Assembly (NCBI RefSeq): GCF_003254395.2
Contig: NC_037653.1
Coordinates: 4,101,001-4,165,000 of the forward strand
Source: Apis mellifera
Taxonomy: Eukaryota > Arthropoda > Insecta > Hymenoptera > Apidae
DNA length: 64,000 bases
Reading direction: 5' to 3'
This document shows, one piece after another, positions 51,000-62,979 of the stretch (positions within the stretch are counted from its first letter, which is position 1; every line of letters begins with the position of its first letter). The notes beneath the pieces are model-generated. The model was not told where the DNA came from, searched no databases, and was given only the letters and a program-made list of their open reading frames with translations. The position numbers were made by a program, and so were the translations under genes.

Positions 51000-51250
51000 G
51001 CGGTGATAGTCGAGTGATAATAAATGGGTTTGAAAATAGCCTGGCTAATTACTTCCTCGGAAACCGCACGAACTCGCGATGCGGCCGTTGATATCGTTGC
51101 CGAGTTTTTTCCTTTCTTCTTTTTTTTTTTTTTATTTTTTTTTCCTTTTCCCGGAGCCCGGTTCGGCTACCGGTTTTACAGCGTCGCCGTTGAATTTAAC
51201 TGTCTATTAATTAATGCCCGCCCTATTATTAATTCCCGTCACGGGATAAA
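51000..51250. promoter_or_regulatory. Candidate enhancer-like block around a T tract
   Basis: Left part: atagcctggctaattacttc with TAATTA at 51046-51051. Right part: aactgtctattaattaatgc, ccgccctattattaattccc. A T-rich tract (51115-51147) separates them. Clustered TAAT cores suggest regulatory use; inference only. Confidence 0.3.
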
Positions 51251-52739
51251 AAGAGAAAGAGAAAATTACGATCGGTATTGAAACGATTCCAAAAGATTTC
51301 TCGTATTGAAATACTTGCTTGCAAGTGATGATAGTTGGCTTCATTAAATATTAATTATTTCGAACCGATAAAAAAAGGATATTTAAATTATATTATTATT
51401 CGTACATTTATTTTATCGAAGAAATCTTTTCTAGATCTGTAAAAAAAATTTTTTTATTAGACACATTTCAGATACCGTTCCATGCTGTGAAAAATAATGA
51501 TTGAAGAAACGAATGATATATTCGCTGAAGGAAAGGTTAATGTCTCGCTGATATTTAGCGAATCGTCTTGAACAAGTTGTAAATAAGGGCCTTGATAAGT
51601 AGCATGGTTACCCAGTTTTACGTCACCAACCGATTTTCCTCCGGCTGCCCGTTTCTTTCCACCGACTCGCCGGTATCGCGTTTTCGCGGTCAATAACCGA
51701 TTGCCGGTATCGTTCCAGCCACGATGATACGTCTCCGCCAACCACGTTTTTCAATTCCTCGAAACAAGACGTTTGTGAAACGTTGTTGGGGCCGATAAAC
51801 CGGCTGGAATAAAATAGCTTCCACGATATTGCATTGTAATTAATATATCGTAACGGAGAATGGGATATTTCCCATAAATGCAGGAAGTATCTTAATAAAT
51901 GCAAATTAAAATTAATTTATCAATCGTCATTTATGCAAAAAAAATATTTTGATCGAATAACAACGACGGTGTATTTTATTTAAGAAAATTTAATGAATTT
52001 ACATACAGATACAAAGTTACGTTTTTACGAGAAGGTGTCTTTTACTTAAATAAAGTAAATATGACGCCACCATAACATTACGCTGTAACTCAACCATATA
52101 TACGCCACCATAATAAATTTCATTACACTGATGTCTTTCGAATGGCCGTAGCGCGCATAGGGAACATGGCGGGGAACAAGCGTATAAGCTTGCAACGCGA
52201 GCATGACACGAACAAAATTAAAAAGAGAGGAAAAAAGAAACATTACCTTCTCTCGGTTTCATCAATTCTCCCGTGACCTCCTACTTGGAATAGAAAATTA
52301 TCCTCGCGTACTTAACCTGTTCTTCAACGTTCTTTATCCCTTTTTATTTATCCGATCGTCTGCGCGTACTTCGATTCGTATTGTATATCCGTTTACGCGT
52401 CTCGCTTTCTCCCCCGACGAAAAGGTTTCTTCCATCCTCGTCTATTCACGCTGCTAACAAAAATATAACGTGCACGGTCTAAATATATCTCTCGGCAATT
52501 TCATTGGATTCGTGGTAATAACCACGCGTGGCGCTAACGTCGCGTCACAGGTACAACTTTAAACTAGTTTACTTGCTGGAACGCGACGAGTACGAATCGT
52601 GGCGTATAAAATTCTTCTCGATGTAACGATATTCGAACGCTCGATTCGACGAGAAGGAAAATTTTTCTAGTTTTTTTTTTTTTAATTTCTCGACGATAAG
52701 TGGATAAGTTTGAAAAGAATCACGGTAAAATTGGCGGCG
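51251..52739. other. Single-copy DNA; nothing recognised as a gene
   Basis: 51590-51850 is CpG-containing and repeat-free (accaaccgattttcctccgg, aaccgattgccggtatcg). The rest is moderately AT-rich. A T run at 52672-52682. Small frames only. Confidence 0.55.
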
Positions 52740-52990
52740 GTTCAATGTATCATTAGGTAGTCATTGCAGATCACAGTGGGTCCCGTTGGTACACGCACGA
52801 TCCGACGGACACGTAGGTAAGCCATCCTGGCTTCATTCACGTCAGATGCGAGGCGACCACGTCATTTATCTGCCAACCATTCCGGCTAACGATGCATTGC
52901 CGGTTTGTCGGCCGAGCCGCTCTTCCTCTTCCCCCCTCTCCCCTCCTCTATCCATGCTTTAGCATGGAATTCGTGGCCCTACCTAACGTG
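52740..52990. promoter_or_regulatory. Candidate enhancer-like block
   Basis: tagtcattgcagatcacagt, gggtcccgttggtacacgca, ggcgaccacgtcatttatct and ccggctaacgatgcattgcc lie in a GC-rich, repeat-free run that ends in a pyrimidine tract at 52920-52950. Confidence 0.3.
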
Positions 52991-54559
52991 AAACAATACT
53001 TTCGAGAGCCTTTTTAATATTTATTTATTTCGTACTTTATTTAACTCGTACCAATTTTTACATTTTTTCGAACACGGGTTTAAATTTATAAACTTGTAAA
53101 TGACTCTCTATCGTAATTATATATTACATTAGGTTATAAAGAAAGAAAAAGTTGATCACGTGCAATTTGAAGGAATTATCCAAGAAAGTCGTACGAATTA
53201 GAGAGAGATGATTACGATCTTTAAGCATGGAACGTATACGTTTTTTATCTGATGAACCGTTTAAAATTTGTTCGCTGGCTGGATATCGACGTTGGTTGTC
53301 CGTTTCTGGTGACGTCCATTAAACTCGAAACTTTTTTTTTCTCCCTTTCCTTTTTTTCCCCCCCCAGTGTCTGTGCGGTGCCGGCGCAGCCGGCGTCTCC
53401 GGCTCGGAAGAAGCGTGGAACGACTTTAAAGCGGCGATGCAATATCGCGCCCAGCTCGAAGTTAACGAGAGTTTCGCGTGTTCCGGAAGCGTGCAGGTTT
53501 CCTCTGTCGCCGGCTCCACCACCCTCTCTCGCGCCACTCCCAAATTTTGCACGCACCTTAAATAATACGGCAGCAATTAGGCAAACTGTGCCACGGGCCA
53601 TACACCATAAAAAACGTTTCCAAGATCTTGCCGTTTCTCGATTTCCCCCCTCCCCCTCCTTTAAAAATAATAACACGATTTTCTTTAATCGATGTAATAA
53701 TATTTTCGCGATCATCACGAACAGTTTATTATCGTGTATACGTATATATATATATTATTGTACGTAATGTTATTATAGGTCGAATATCGTTCAAAATATC
53801 GATTTAATCGAGTCGTTTACCGGGCACGGAGCGAAACAGACGTGTTTCTCTCCGCTTCTCGCAAAGGAAATCGTACGGTAGACGCGTATTTGATAAATTT
53901 AAAAATATAATATACGTTGTTTTAAGAAAAAAATAACGATATATGATGTATGGATAAAAGGGAGGGGATTTTCAAGTTGGAAAAATTTGCAAGAAAATAA
54001 TACAATTATCGTTCGATGTTGAAAATAACTTTTACCCAACTTTCCCCCACTATTCGTCACCGCTGTTGCCGCCTTTTCGCCTCCTCTTTAATTTTCCAAC
54101 GATTCGAACAGCTGAATCCCTGTTACCGTTCGGTGGTGGTGGTGGTGGGGGGCATTCGGATCAACGGCGGCGCACCGTCGTCGTCGTCGTGGTGGACCAT
54201 CATCGTATCAATGCGGCCCGGATTGACAGTCCCGCGCCGTGATAAATGATACCCTCCTCTTCCCTACGCCAGTTCCGCGTTCGCCGTGGTTCCACCCCTG
54301 CTGAGAGAGAGCTCGATCGAGGGAAAGAGGGTGGATGGACCGCTCGCAGCCTCGACAGACTATGAGAGAAGATATCCGCGGTGAGAAGTAAACACGTTAT
54401 ACAAACGAATGCAGGGGATCGATAACGTTGCCAATCCTCTTTTTCCGTCTTCGCTCTCTCTCTCTCTTTCTCTCTCTCGCTCTTTCTCTCTCTGGAAAGG
54501 AGTATTCGAATGAAGGTAATTCCTTATTTTTCGACGATTTATCGAATGCAACGAATTTG
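52991..54559. other. Single-copy DNA with simple repeats; no gene recognised
   Basis: 53330-53370 is T/C-rich and 53370-53560 GC-rich, giving frames of 157 and 171 codons on opposite strands (53245-53767), neither with a domain. (AT)n at 53742-53756. (GGT)n at 54131-54148 and (CGT)n/(TCG)n at 54175-54192. CT patches at 54452-54492. Confidence 0.5.
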
Positions 54560-57500
54560 GAAGAGAGACGAGTAAATAAATCGTGCGATTATTTTGCAGG
54601 GTTAAAATAGAATCGTGTGACGTATACAATTTTTTGAAAATTCTGAGACGGGATTCTGAGACTTCAACGGGATGTGAATTGTCATTAGCCAAGGTTTATT
54701 CGTCGTACTTTTTTTTTTTTTATATCGTAGAAAAATCATGGGATTTTTTTGCAGGATTATTTGTATAAAATTTTGAAGTATACGAACGAAAAGGAGAAAT
54801 TTAAAATATAGTGGTAAATATAGGAAAAGTTGAAATGAAGTAAAAATATTCTTTGTTAATTAGCCATTTTTCCATTTTCTTTTCATATTATAAAAAAAAG
54901 AGAATTGTTTTGCAGGGTTATCAGGATATAAAATTATTGTAACGTAATTAATTTTCTAAGTAAAGAAAAATTATATATTCTTTGCTGATTGAACTCGATC
55001 TAAATTATTTTTTTTTTTTTCATAGAAAGAAGAAAATGGATAAGTAAATCGTGAAATTATTTTGCAGTTTTCTTTAGAGAGTTTTCTTTTTCTTTTTATT
55101 TAATTCGATGGAGGAAAATATTATGCGATAATTTAAGGAATTTATAAATTTGGATTCGTTCGTAAGTTTCTTCTTCTTTTTCTTTCAAATTTGGAATTCG
55201 AAGGGTGGTCTTCGATTATTGAGTTGAGAATGGGTAAGTAAATCATGGGATTATTTTGTAGTGTTTTTTGTACAAAATTATTGTAATTAACCAAGGTTTA
55301 TTCGTTCTTTTTCTTTTTTTTATACCGTAGAAAAATCATGGGATTTTTTTGCAATTTTTTTGCATTATTTATATAAAATTTTTGTGTAAAATTTTGAGGT
55401 ATTCGAACGAAAAAAAGAAATTTAGAAATGGTAAATTTTAGAAAAAGTTGAAACGTAATAAAACATAATAAAAAGTTGAAAGTATTTTTTGTTAATTAAA
55501 TTCGGTATAAATTTTTCATTTTTTTTTTTCATACTGTAAAAAGAAGAGAATGGATAAATAAATCATGGGATTATTTTACAATGTTATCTGTATAAAATTA
55601 TTGTAACGTATTTAATTTTTGTAATTTTCTAAGTACAGAAAAATTTTATTTAAAAATTTTATTTATTAAAAATTTATTCTTTGCTAATTGAAATAAATTG
55701 ATATAAATTGTAATTAATTAACCAATTTTTATTCAAACTTTTATTTTTTTTTATACCATAAAAAAATCTTGGGATTATTTTCCAAGATTATTTGTATAAA
55801 ATTTTGAGATACTTGAACGAAAAGAAGAAATTTAGAATAGCTAGGTATAAGAAAAAGTTGAAATGTAAAAATATTCTTTGTTAATTGAATATCGAAATAA
55901 ATTAGCCACATTTATTTGTTGCATTTTATTATTTATTTATTTTTTTTTTAATACCATGGAAAAATTATGAGATTATTTTGCAGAATTTTATTCCTGTATA
56001 AAATTGTTGTAAGTAACGTTAATTTTTTATTTATTTTTTTATTAAATTTTGAGATATGGAAAATTAAAGAAACAGTACAAAGTGTAAAAAAAGTTAAAAT
56101 GAAAATTCTTCCGTTGATTGAAATTGTTTTGACACTCCAACCAACGCGATATAAATTGTAATTGACCGACATTTATTTTTTTCACAGTTTGAAAAACAGT
56201 GATGGGGAAAAATTTCATGGTTGAAGTTATCGAAGAGTGGATAAGTAAATCATTGGATTATTTTTTATCTGTATAAAATTATTGTAACGTATTTAATTTT
56301 CTTAGAACAGAAAAATTATATTCTTGATTGAACTTGATATAAATTGTAATTAACCAAGGTTTATTCATTGCACTTTTTTTACTTTTTTTTTATTTATTTA
56401 TTTTTTTTTATAGGATGAACAAAGAAGAGAATGGACAAATAAACCATGGGATTATTTTTCAGGGATATCTGTATAAAATTATTATAATTAATCAAGATTT
56501 ATTCATTGTATTTTTTTTACTTCTTTTTTATTTATTTATTTTTTTTTTATAGGATGAAGAAAGAAGAGACTGGACAAGTAAACTATGGAATTATTTTGCA
56601 GGATTATCTGTATAAAATTATTGTAATCAACCAAGGTTTATTCATTGCACTTTTTTTACTTCTTTTTTATTTATTTAATTTTTTTTTTCATAGAATGAAG
56701 AAAGAAGAGAGTGAACAAATAAATCATTGGATTATTTTGCAGGTCTGTATAAAATTATTGTGATTAACCAAGGTTTATTTATTATATTTTTACTACTTTT
56801 TTATTTATTTATTTATTTTTTTTTTTTTCATAGAAAAGAAAGAAAAGAGTAGACAAGTAAACCATGGAATTATTTTGCAGGGTTATTTGTACAAAATTAT
56901 TGTAATCAACCAAGGTTTATTCATTGCACTTTTTTTTACTTCTTTTTTATTTATTTATTTATTTTTTTTGGAGGATGAAGAAAGAAGAGAATGGAAAAGT
57001 AAACCATGAGATTATTTTGCAGGGGTATAAAATTATTGTAATTAATCAAAGTTTACTCATTGCACTTTTACTTCTTTTTTACTTATTTATTTATTTTTTT
57101 TTCATGAATTATTTATTTTTTTCATTCAAAATGAAGAAAAAAGAGAATGGACAAAAAAATCATTGGATTATTTTGCAGGTCTATATAAAATTATTGTAAT
57201 TAACCAAGGTTTATTCATTTCTACTACTTTTTTATTTATTTTTTATTTTTTTATTTATTTTTTTCATAAAAAAGAAAGAAACAAGAGAGTAGACAAGTAA
57301 ACCATGGGATTATTTTGCAGAGTTATCTGTAAAATTATTCTAATCAATCAAACTTTATTCATATTTTTAATTCTTTTTTATTTATTTATTCTTTTTTTTT
57401 ATAGAATGAAGAAAGAAGAGAATGGACAAGTAAACCATTGGATTATTTTACAATTAGTTAACTATATAAAATTATTGCAATCGACCAAGATTTATTCATT

Positions 57501-57680
57501 GCATTTCTTCCTTATCTTTTTTCATGCAGAAAAAAAAGAATGAGATAAACAAGTCATGGAACTATTTTAATTATAATTATTAACAATTCTAAAATTCTAA
57601 AATTCACTTTATTCGTTCCATTTTTATTTCTTTCTTACTTTTTTTTTTTTTCATGCGGAAAGAAAAGAATGAGACAAATA
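54560..57680. repeat. Long AT-rich tandem array, younger part with period about 140 bp
   Basis: The core unit is aggatgaagaaagaagaga, atggacaagtaaaccatggg, attattttgcagg, ttatctgtataaaattattg, taattaaccaaggtttattc, attgcactttttt, then a T-rich tract. Clear units start near 56413, 56551, 56692, 56832, 56972, 57130, 57268, 57393, 57528 and 57656. Left of 56400 the same words recur at wider, irregular spacing back to about 54588. Open frames such as 56506-56763 and 56924-57199 repeat a MKKEE-NG-NHWIILQ peptide and are repeat translations. Confidence 0.93.
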
Positions 57681-58537
57681 ACCCTACTCTACAAGTAAGA
57701 TTACTCTACAAGTAAGTAAAATTCCTCTTCACAAAATTTTCCAATACTCGAACAAAAGGGGCGATGGCATTAGAATAGATTTAGAATAAACTGTAACCGC
57801 ACACGAAAAGTTAAAATGCCGATTCCCGTTCTTATAATATCTTCTTAACCTTTTGATCGATCGAAAGCTTACTTTTGCCGAACAACGCGAGAGAAACAAA
57901 GACAAAAATTTATACTTTAAAAGTTTGCAGTTACTTGCAAACCATGATAAATCACCCTTTTGCAACGAGTTTTGAATTTCCAAACCACTTTTAAATCTTA
58001 ACATCGAAATTTATAAATCTTGTTATACCTTTCACCTCCCCTTCCAAATTATCCCGTTTCAAATTTAATATCTCGCCCAAGCTATTTTGTCACCCAAGAT
58101 TAATAAACTTTACCATTTTAAATTTGAACAAGTTTGGAAATCCAAACGTTTCAATTCTCCTCTACTCCATAATCTCTTTATTCACAAATGCCTCGTGTCT
58201 AATAAAATTTCTTAAATCCTTCTGACCCAAGGGATCCGTGGATCAAAGGAAACCACAATCACTGCTAATACCGGATTTTTGGAAGGGGGGCATACAATTC
58301 TTTCAAGAATTAAAATCTGTTAATAAGCGTCAATATTTACCATTTTACTAGGCACTCGCCTTCCTTTTTAATCCTTGCCATGAAAAGAAAGGGAATTCCT
58401 TCCGGGTTTGGGGAAAGGAGAGGATCCCTTTGTATGCCTCCAACCGAGGAGAACTCGGTTAAACGCGTTCATTTCCTTCCTCGTGACGAATCGAGGAAAC
58501 TTTTCCAATTATTCCAGATCATCTTCTCCCTCCTTCT
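57681..58537. other. Single-copy spacer between arrays
   Basis: AT-rich with some CpG-containing patches (57850-57900, 58400-58500). The minus-strand frame at 57729-58004 (91 codons) has no recognised domain. Confidence 0.6.
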
Positions 58538-60246
58538 TTCTCCCAATTTTTATTTCTTATACAGAATAATAATAATATATTTAATAAAATATATATTATA
58601 TATATTATTATATATAAATATATATTATATATATATTATTATATATAAATATATATTATATATTAAATATATATTATATATTATTATAATAAAATATATA
58701 TTATAATTATATATTATAAAATATATAATATATATTTTATTATAATATTCTCCCAATTTTTATTTCTTATACAGAATAATAATAATATATTTAATAAAAT
58801 ATATATTATTATAATAAAGTATATATTATAATTATATATTATATTATATTTATATATTATATGTATTATATGTATATATTATATTATATTATAATTATAA
58901 ATATATCATAAAATATATAATATATATTTTATTATAATATTCTCCCAATTTTTATTTCTTATACAGAATAATAATAATATATTTAATAAAATATATATTA
59001 TTATAATAAAGTATATATTATAATTATATATTATAAAATATATAATATATATTTTATTATAATATTCTCCCAATTGTTATTTCTTATACAGAATAATAAT
59101 AATATATTAATAAAATATATATTATAATAAAGTATATATTATAATTATATATTATAAAATATATAATATATATTTTATTATAATATTCTCCCAATTTTTA
59201 TTTCTTATACAGAATAATAATAATATATTTAATAAAATATATATTATTATAATAAAGTATATATTATAATTATATATTATAAAATATATAATATATATTT
59301 TATTATAATATTCTCCCAATTTTTATTTCTTATATAGAATAATAATAATATATTTAATAAAATATATATTATAATTATATATTATAAATATATAATATAT
59401 ATTTTATTATAATATTCTCCCAATTTTTATTTCTTATATAGAATAATAATAATATATTTAATAAAATATATATTATATATTATTATAATAAAATATATAT
59501 TATAATTATATATTATAAAATATATAATATATATTTTATTATAATATTCTCCCAATTTTTATTTCTTATACAGAATAATAATAATATATTTAATAAAATA
59601 TATATTATATATTATTATAATAAAATATATATTATAATTATATATTATAAAATATATAATATATATTTTATTATAATATTCTCCCAATTTTTATTTCTTA
59701 TACAGAATAATAATAATATATTTAATAAAATATATATTATAATTATATATTATAAAATATATAATATATATTTTATTATAATATTCTCCCAATTTTTATT
59801 TCTTATACAGAATAATAATAATATATTTAATAAAATATATATTATAATTATATATTATAAAATATATAATATATATTTTATTATAATATTCTCCCAATTT
59901 TTATTTCTTATACAGAATAATAATAATATATTTAATAAAATATATATTATTATAATAATGAAGTATATATTATAATTATATATTATAAAATATATAATAT
60001 ATATTTTATTATAATATTCTCCCAATTTTTATTTCTTATACAGAATAATAATAATATATTTAATAAAATATATATTATAATTATATATTATAAAATATAT
60101 AATATATATTTTATTATAATATTCTCCCAATTTTTATTTCTTATATAGAATAATAATAATATATTTAATAAAATATATATTATATATTATTATAATAAAA
60201 TATATATTATAATTATATATTATAAAATATATAATATATATTTAAA
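58538..60246. repeat. Thirteen-copy AT-rich tandem array, unit mostly 104-132 bp
   Basis: Units begin ttctcccaatttttatttct at 58538, 58748, 58940, 59065, 59186, 59311, 59415, 59547, 59679, 59784, 59889, 60017 and 60122. They continue with tatacagaataataataata, tttaataaaatatatatta and a palindrome-rich A/T tail ending attttattataata. Units of about 105 and 125-132 bp differ by one tattataataaagta-type segment. The first two units are expanded to about 200 bp. Very uniform head regions indicate recent homogenisation. Confidence 0.97.
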
Positions 60247-60454
60247 AAATTATCAAGTCAATTTATTCGAATTTTTAATTATTCGTTTATTACAATTAGG
60301 TTAGATTATTGATGGCAATTAAAAAAGAGGCCTGTTAAGGTTAAGGAAGTAGAGGATCGTTATGATACTAAAATATTGTTATACTTAATGATTTATACTC
60401 AAAACTTTTTCCTTCTTCAACTACGATAATTGTTTCCTCGAAAAATATTATCTA
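60247..60454. other. Short single-copy spacer
   Basis: AT-rich text with ggttagattattgatggc and aaggttaaggaagtagagg. No feature recognised. Confidence 0.6.
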
Positions 60455-60681
60455 AAGGGTGTTTAAAAATTAACGCAAGATTTGAATTTGCGTTAAGCAT
60501 TTTGTTGGTTTAAACTTAAAAAAGAAAAAAGAATAGTTTGAGAGTTTAGTTAAAAATGGAGTATTATGTGTATAGAGCAACGTGTGTCTTCATTATTAAA
60601 TATTTTAAAAATTCTCTGTTTTATAATTCGAATCTTTCGTTAATTCTGGGACGCCCTTTGCGTATCCAAAGAGTCAGGTAA
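60455..60681 (+). mobile_element. Decayed 5' end of a mariner/Tc1-like transposon
   Basis: After a TA dinucleotide (60453-60454) comes aagggtgtttaaaaattaac, which resembles the terminal inverted repeat of insect mariner/Tc1-like elements as I remember them. A 9-base inverted repeat (ttaacgcaa / ttgcgttaa, 60470-60478 and 60488-60496) lies inside it. An ATG at 60556 opens a 41-codon frame to TAA at 60681. Its start, MEYYVYRATCVFIIKYFKNS, has the spacing and hydrophobic pattern of the N-terminal helix-turn-helix of such transposases. Similarity fades afterwards; no catalytic region or 3' end is seen. Confidence 0.4.
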
Positions 60682-61325
60682 TAAATCGGTTTAACAGGTC
60701 GAATTGTTCTCGAAGCGAAACATCTTTTCGAGGAACGTGTCGAATCGAGAAAACGTTATACGCTTTATACGTGTGTGTTTATATCTCGACGATTGCTCAG
60801 CAGTTTTCCCGCTCCGCCCCGAAAACGCCATTGTAAAAACCTTCCATTTTGAATCTTCTTTACCGACACCTTTCGTACCGACTCGAACGCGGTTTTATGG
60901 AAATATCGATTAATGAGGAATGGGAGAAAAATTGTATCGAACGCGTGTATATTTTTCCTCTTCAAATGAGAAATAAGAGAGAGAGAGAGTGGTTTTTTCT
61001 CTTTCTTTAAACGAGAGAAATCTTGGAAAGAGGGGATCGAAGTCGACAAACAAAATATAAATCAATCGATGCAACAAAGCTTCGGTCCCGATTTTTCCAA
61101 ATGGTCGCCCCTGAGGCGAGGTGCATATACACGGGGGCGCACATATGTCGCAGCCCCTCCCCCCCCTCCTGCTGCTGCGGTGCCGCGCCATTTCACGCAG
61201 CGAGAAGCCCCAAATTTAATTTGTCCTGCATCGGAGAACCCGAGAATAGATTTTATTCGAAGTGGCTTATTATTTGAAGTTCATTCATCGAAATTGTTTT
61301 TTTTTTTTTTGGATCGTTGAGTTTT
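60682..61325. other. Single-copy DNA; nothing recognised
   Basis: CpG-rich at 60690-60900 and 61085-61200 (gtgccgcgccatttcacgca). GA patch at 60978-60990. T run at 61299-61310. Overlapping frames of 83-94 codons on both strands lack domains. Confidence 0.55.
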
Positions 61326-61440
61326 TCGTTAATTTTAATAAGTTTTGATAATAGTAATAGTTTTAATAATATTAGTAAATTTAGTAATAGTTTTAATAAT
61401 AGTAATAGTAATAGATAATAGTAATAGTTTTAATAATAGG
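61326..61440. repeat. Imperfect (TAATAG)n/(TTTTAATAA)n simple repeat
   Basis: gataatagtaatag, ttttaataa and ttagtaa words alternate over about 115 bases. Confidence 0.85.
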
Positions 61441-61725
61441 GGAGGGGATGTTTTGATTGGTTTGAAGGTAGAGGTTTGTATGGGTATTGGGTTTTTTTTT
61501 CTTCTTTTCGTTTAATTCGATGGAGGAAAATGTTATATAATTTAAGGAATTTTATAAAATTTTTCGGATTCGTTCGTGAGTTTCTTTCAGATTTATATAA
61601 ATTTGGAATTTATTCGAAATTGTTGGTATAAAATTTTTAAATTTAGAATTCACTCGTTGACTATATAATTAAAATTTCTTATTTTTTTTCGAATTCAAAC
61701 GTTATTTTAAAATGAATTATTGATT
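61441..61725. other. AT-rich spacer
   Basis: It shares words with the array at 54.6-57.7 kb (tttaattcgatggaggaaaa; compare 55100-55120) and is probably an outlying diverged copy of the 55.08-55.2 kb segment. Confidence 0.5.
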
Positions 61726-62200
61726 GGTTAACTCGAAAGGCAATGAGAAATTTGAAACGTTAAAAACGTTTAATATCAATTAAATAAGATTCCATCGAGT
61801 TGAATTTCTCCTCTTCTTTTCCTCGTTCGATTTGATCTTGCTAAATTTCTAAATTCTTAATAATAGAAATAGAATAAATTCGACCGCACAACAAGTTTCC
61901 TCTTTTCTCTCTTAAACGGAACAAATTTCGAATTCAAGTGTGCTCTTACATGTGAAATAAATTGGACGATTTGGTTCGTTAACTCGAAAGACAGTCAGAA
62001 ATTTTAATTACACTTAAAACGTTATCAATTAAATAAGATTTCATCGAGTTGAATTTCTCCTCCTCTTTTCCTCGCTCTTTGAAAAATTGTTAAATTTTAA
62101 CAATCGAAATGGAATATATATAAATTTCAAGTATTCAAGCGTGCAATTTTTAAATAAATTATTCGATTTGGTTAACTCGAGAAATCAGAAATTTTAATTA
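61726..62200. repeat. Diverged tandem repeat, two to three copies of about 200-250 bp
   Basis: ggttaactcgaaag or close variants at 61726, 61978 and 62171, with atcaattaaataagatt and catcgagttgaatttctcct in the first two copies. The third copy is truncated. Confidence 0.75.
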
Positions 62201-62260
62201 AAAATAATTAAAAAGTAATTAAAAATAATTCAAATTAAATTAAAAATAATAAAAATAATG

Positions 62261-62700
62261 TCAATTAGAATTGATAAAAAATTTAGAAATTCGTATAATA
62301 AATTTTCTCTTTCTCTTATTTCAAATTTTATAAATAATATTAATTACAAAATTTGTAAAATTTAAATTTTTTTTATAAATTCTATAAAATTTAAAAACTA
62401 TATAAATTAAACGATAAAAATTATTATCGATTAGAATTGATAAAAAATTTAAAAATTCGTATAATAAATTTCCTCTTTTTCTTTTATTTCAAATTTTATA
62501 AATAATATTAATTACAAAATATTCTGTAAAATTTAAAAACTTTATATAAATTAAACGATAAAAATATTATCGATTAGAATTGATAAAAAATTTAGAAATT
62601 CGTATAATAAATTTCCTCTTTCTTTTATTTCAAATTTTATAAATAATATTAATTACAAAATATTTTGTAAAATTTAGAAACTTTATATATTCGTTACTTC
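62261..62700. repeat. Three-copy AT-rich tandem repeat, period 143-166 bp
   Basis: Units begin tcgattagaattgataaaaa (first copy tcaattag) at 62261, 62427 and 62570. Each has aattcgtataataaatttc, ctttt-atttcaaatttta and taaataatattaattacaaa. Length differs in the aaatttaaaaactttatata segment. Confidence 0.9.
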
Positions 62701-62979
62701 ATATAATTTCGACCTGAAGACATGCTCTTACTTGCAAATTATTCGATCAGAAATTTTAATTACGCTTGAAGAGCAAAAATTTTATTAATTTTAATTTATA
62801 ATATTATTATAATTTTTGGTAAATTATTAATTTTGTAAATTTAATTTTCAACTAAAAATTAATTTTAATTTTTGGTTAAAATTGGATATTAATTTTTGGT
62901 ATAAAAAATTTCTAAATTTACAATTAACACGTTCCATTCATCGTATAATCTCGAAAACCCATTTATTTAAAAATAAATA
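62701..62979. other. AT-rich spacer
   Basis: ttaattttaatt-type text; nothing recognised. Confidence 0.65.

Noticed and set aside
52810..52822. tag|gtaagcc, another acceptor/donor-like junction
   Set aside because: No pyrimidine tract before it (ccgacggacacgtag), so not a plausible ratchet site.
53245..53767. Opposed 157- and 171-codon frames
   Set aside because: Frames on opposite strands over the same GC-rich segment; neither has a known motif.
56506..57543. Series of MKKEE-type open frames that look like a small gene family
   Set aside because: They repeat with the 140-bp DNA unit and are broken at irregular points; they are translations of the tandem array.
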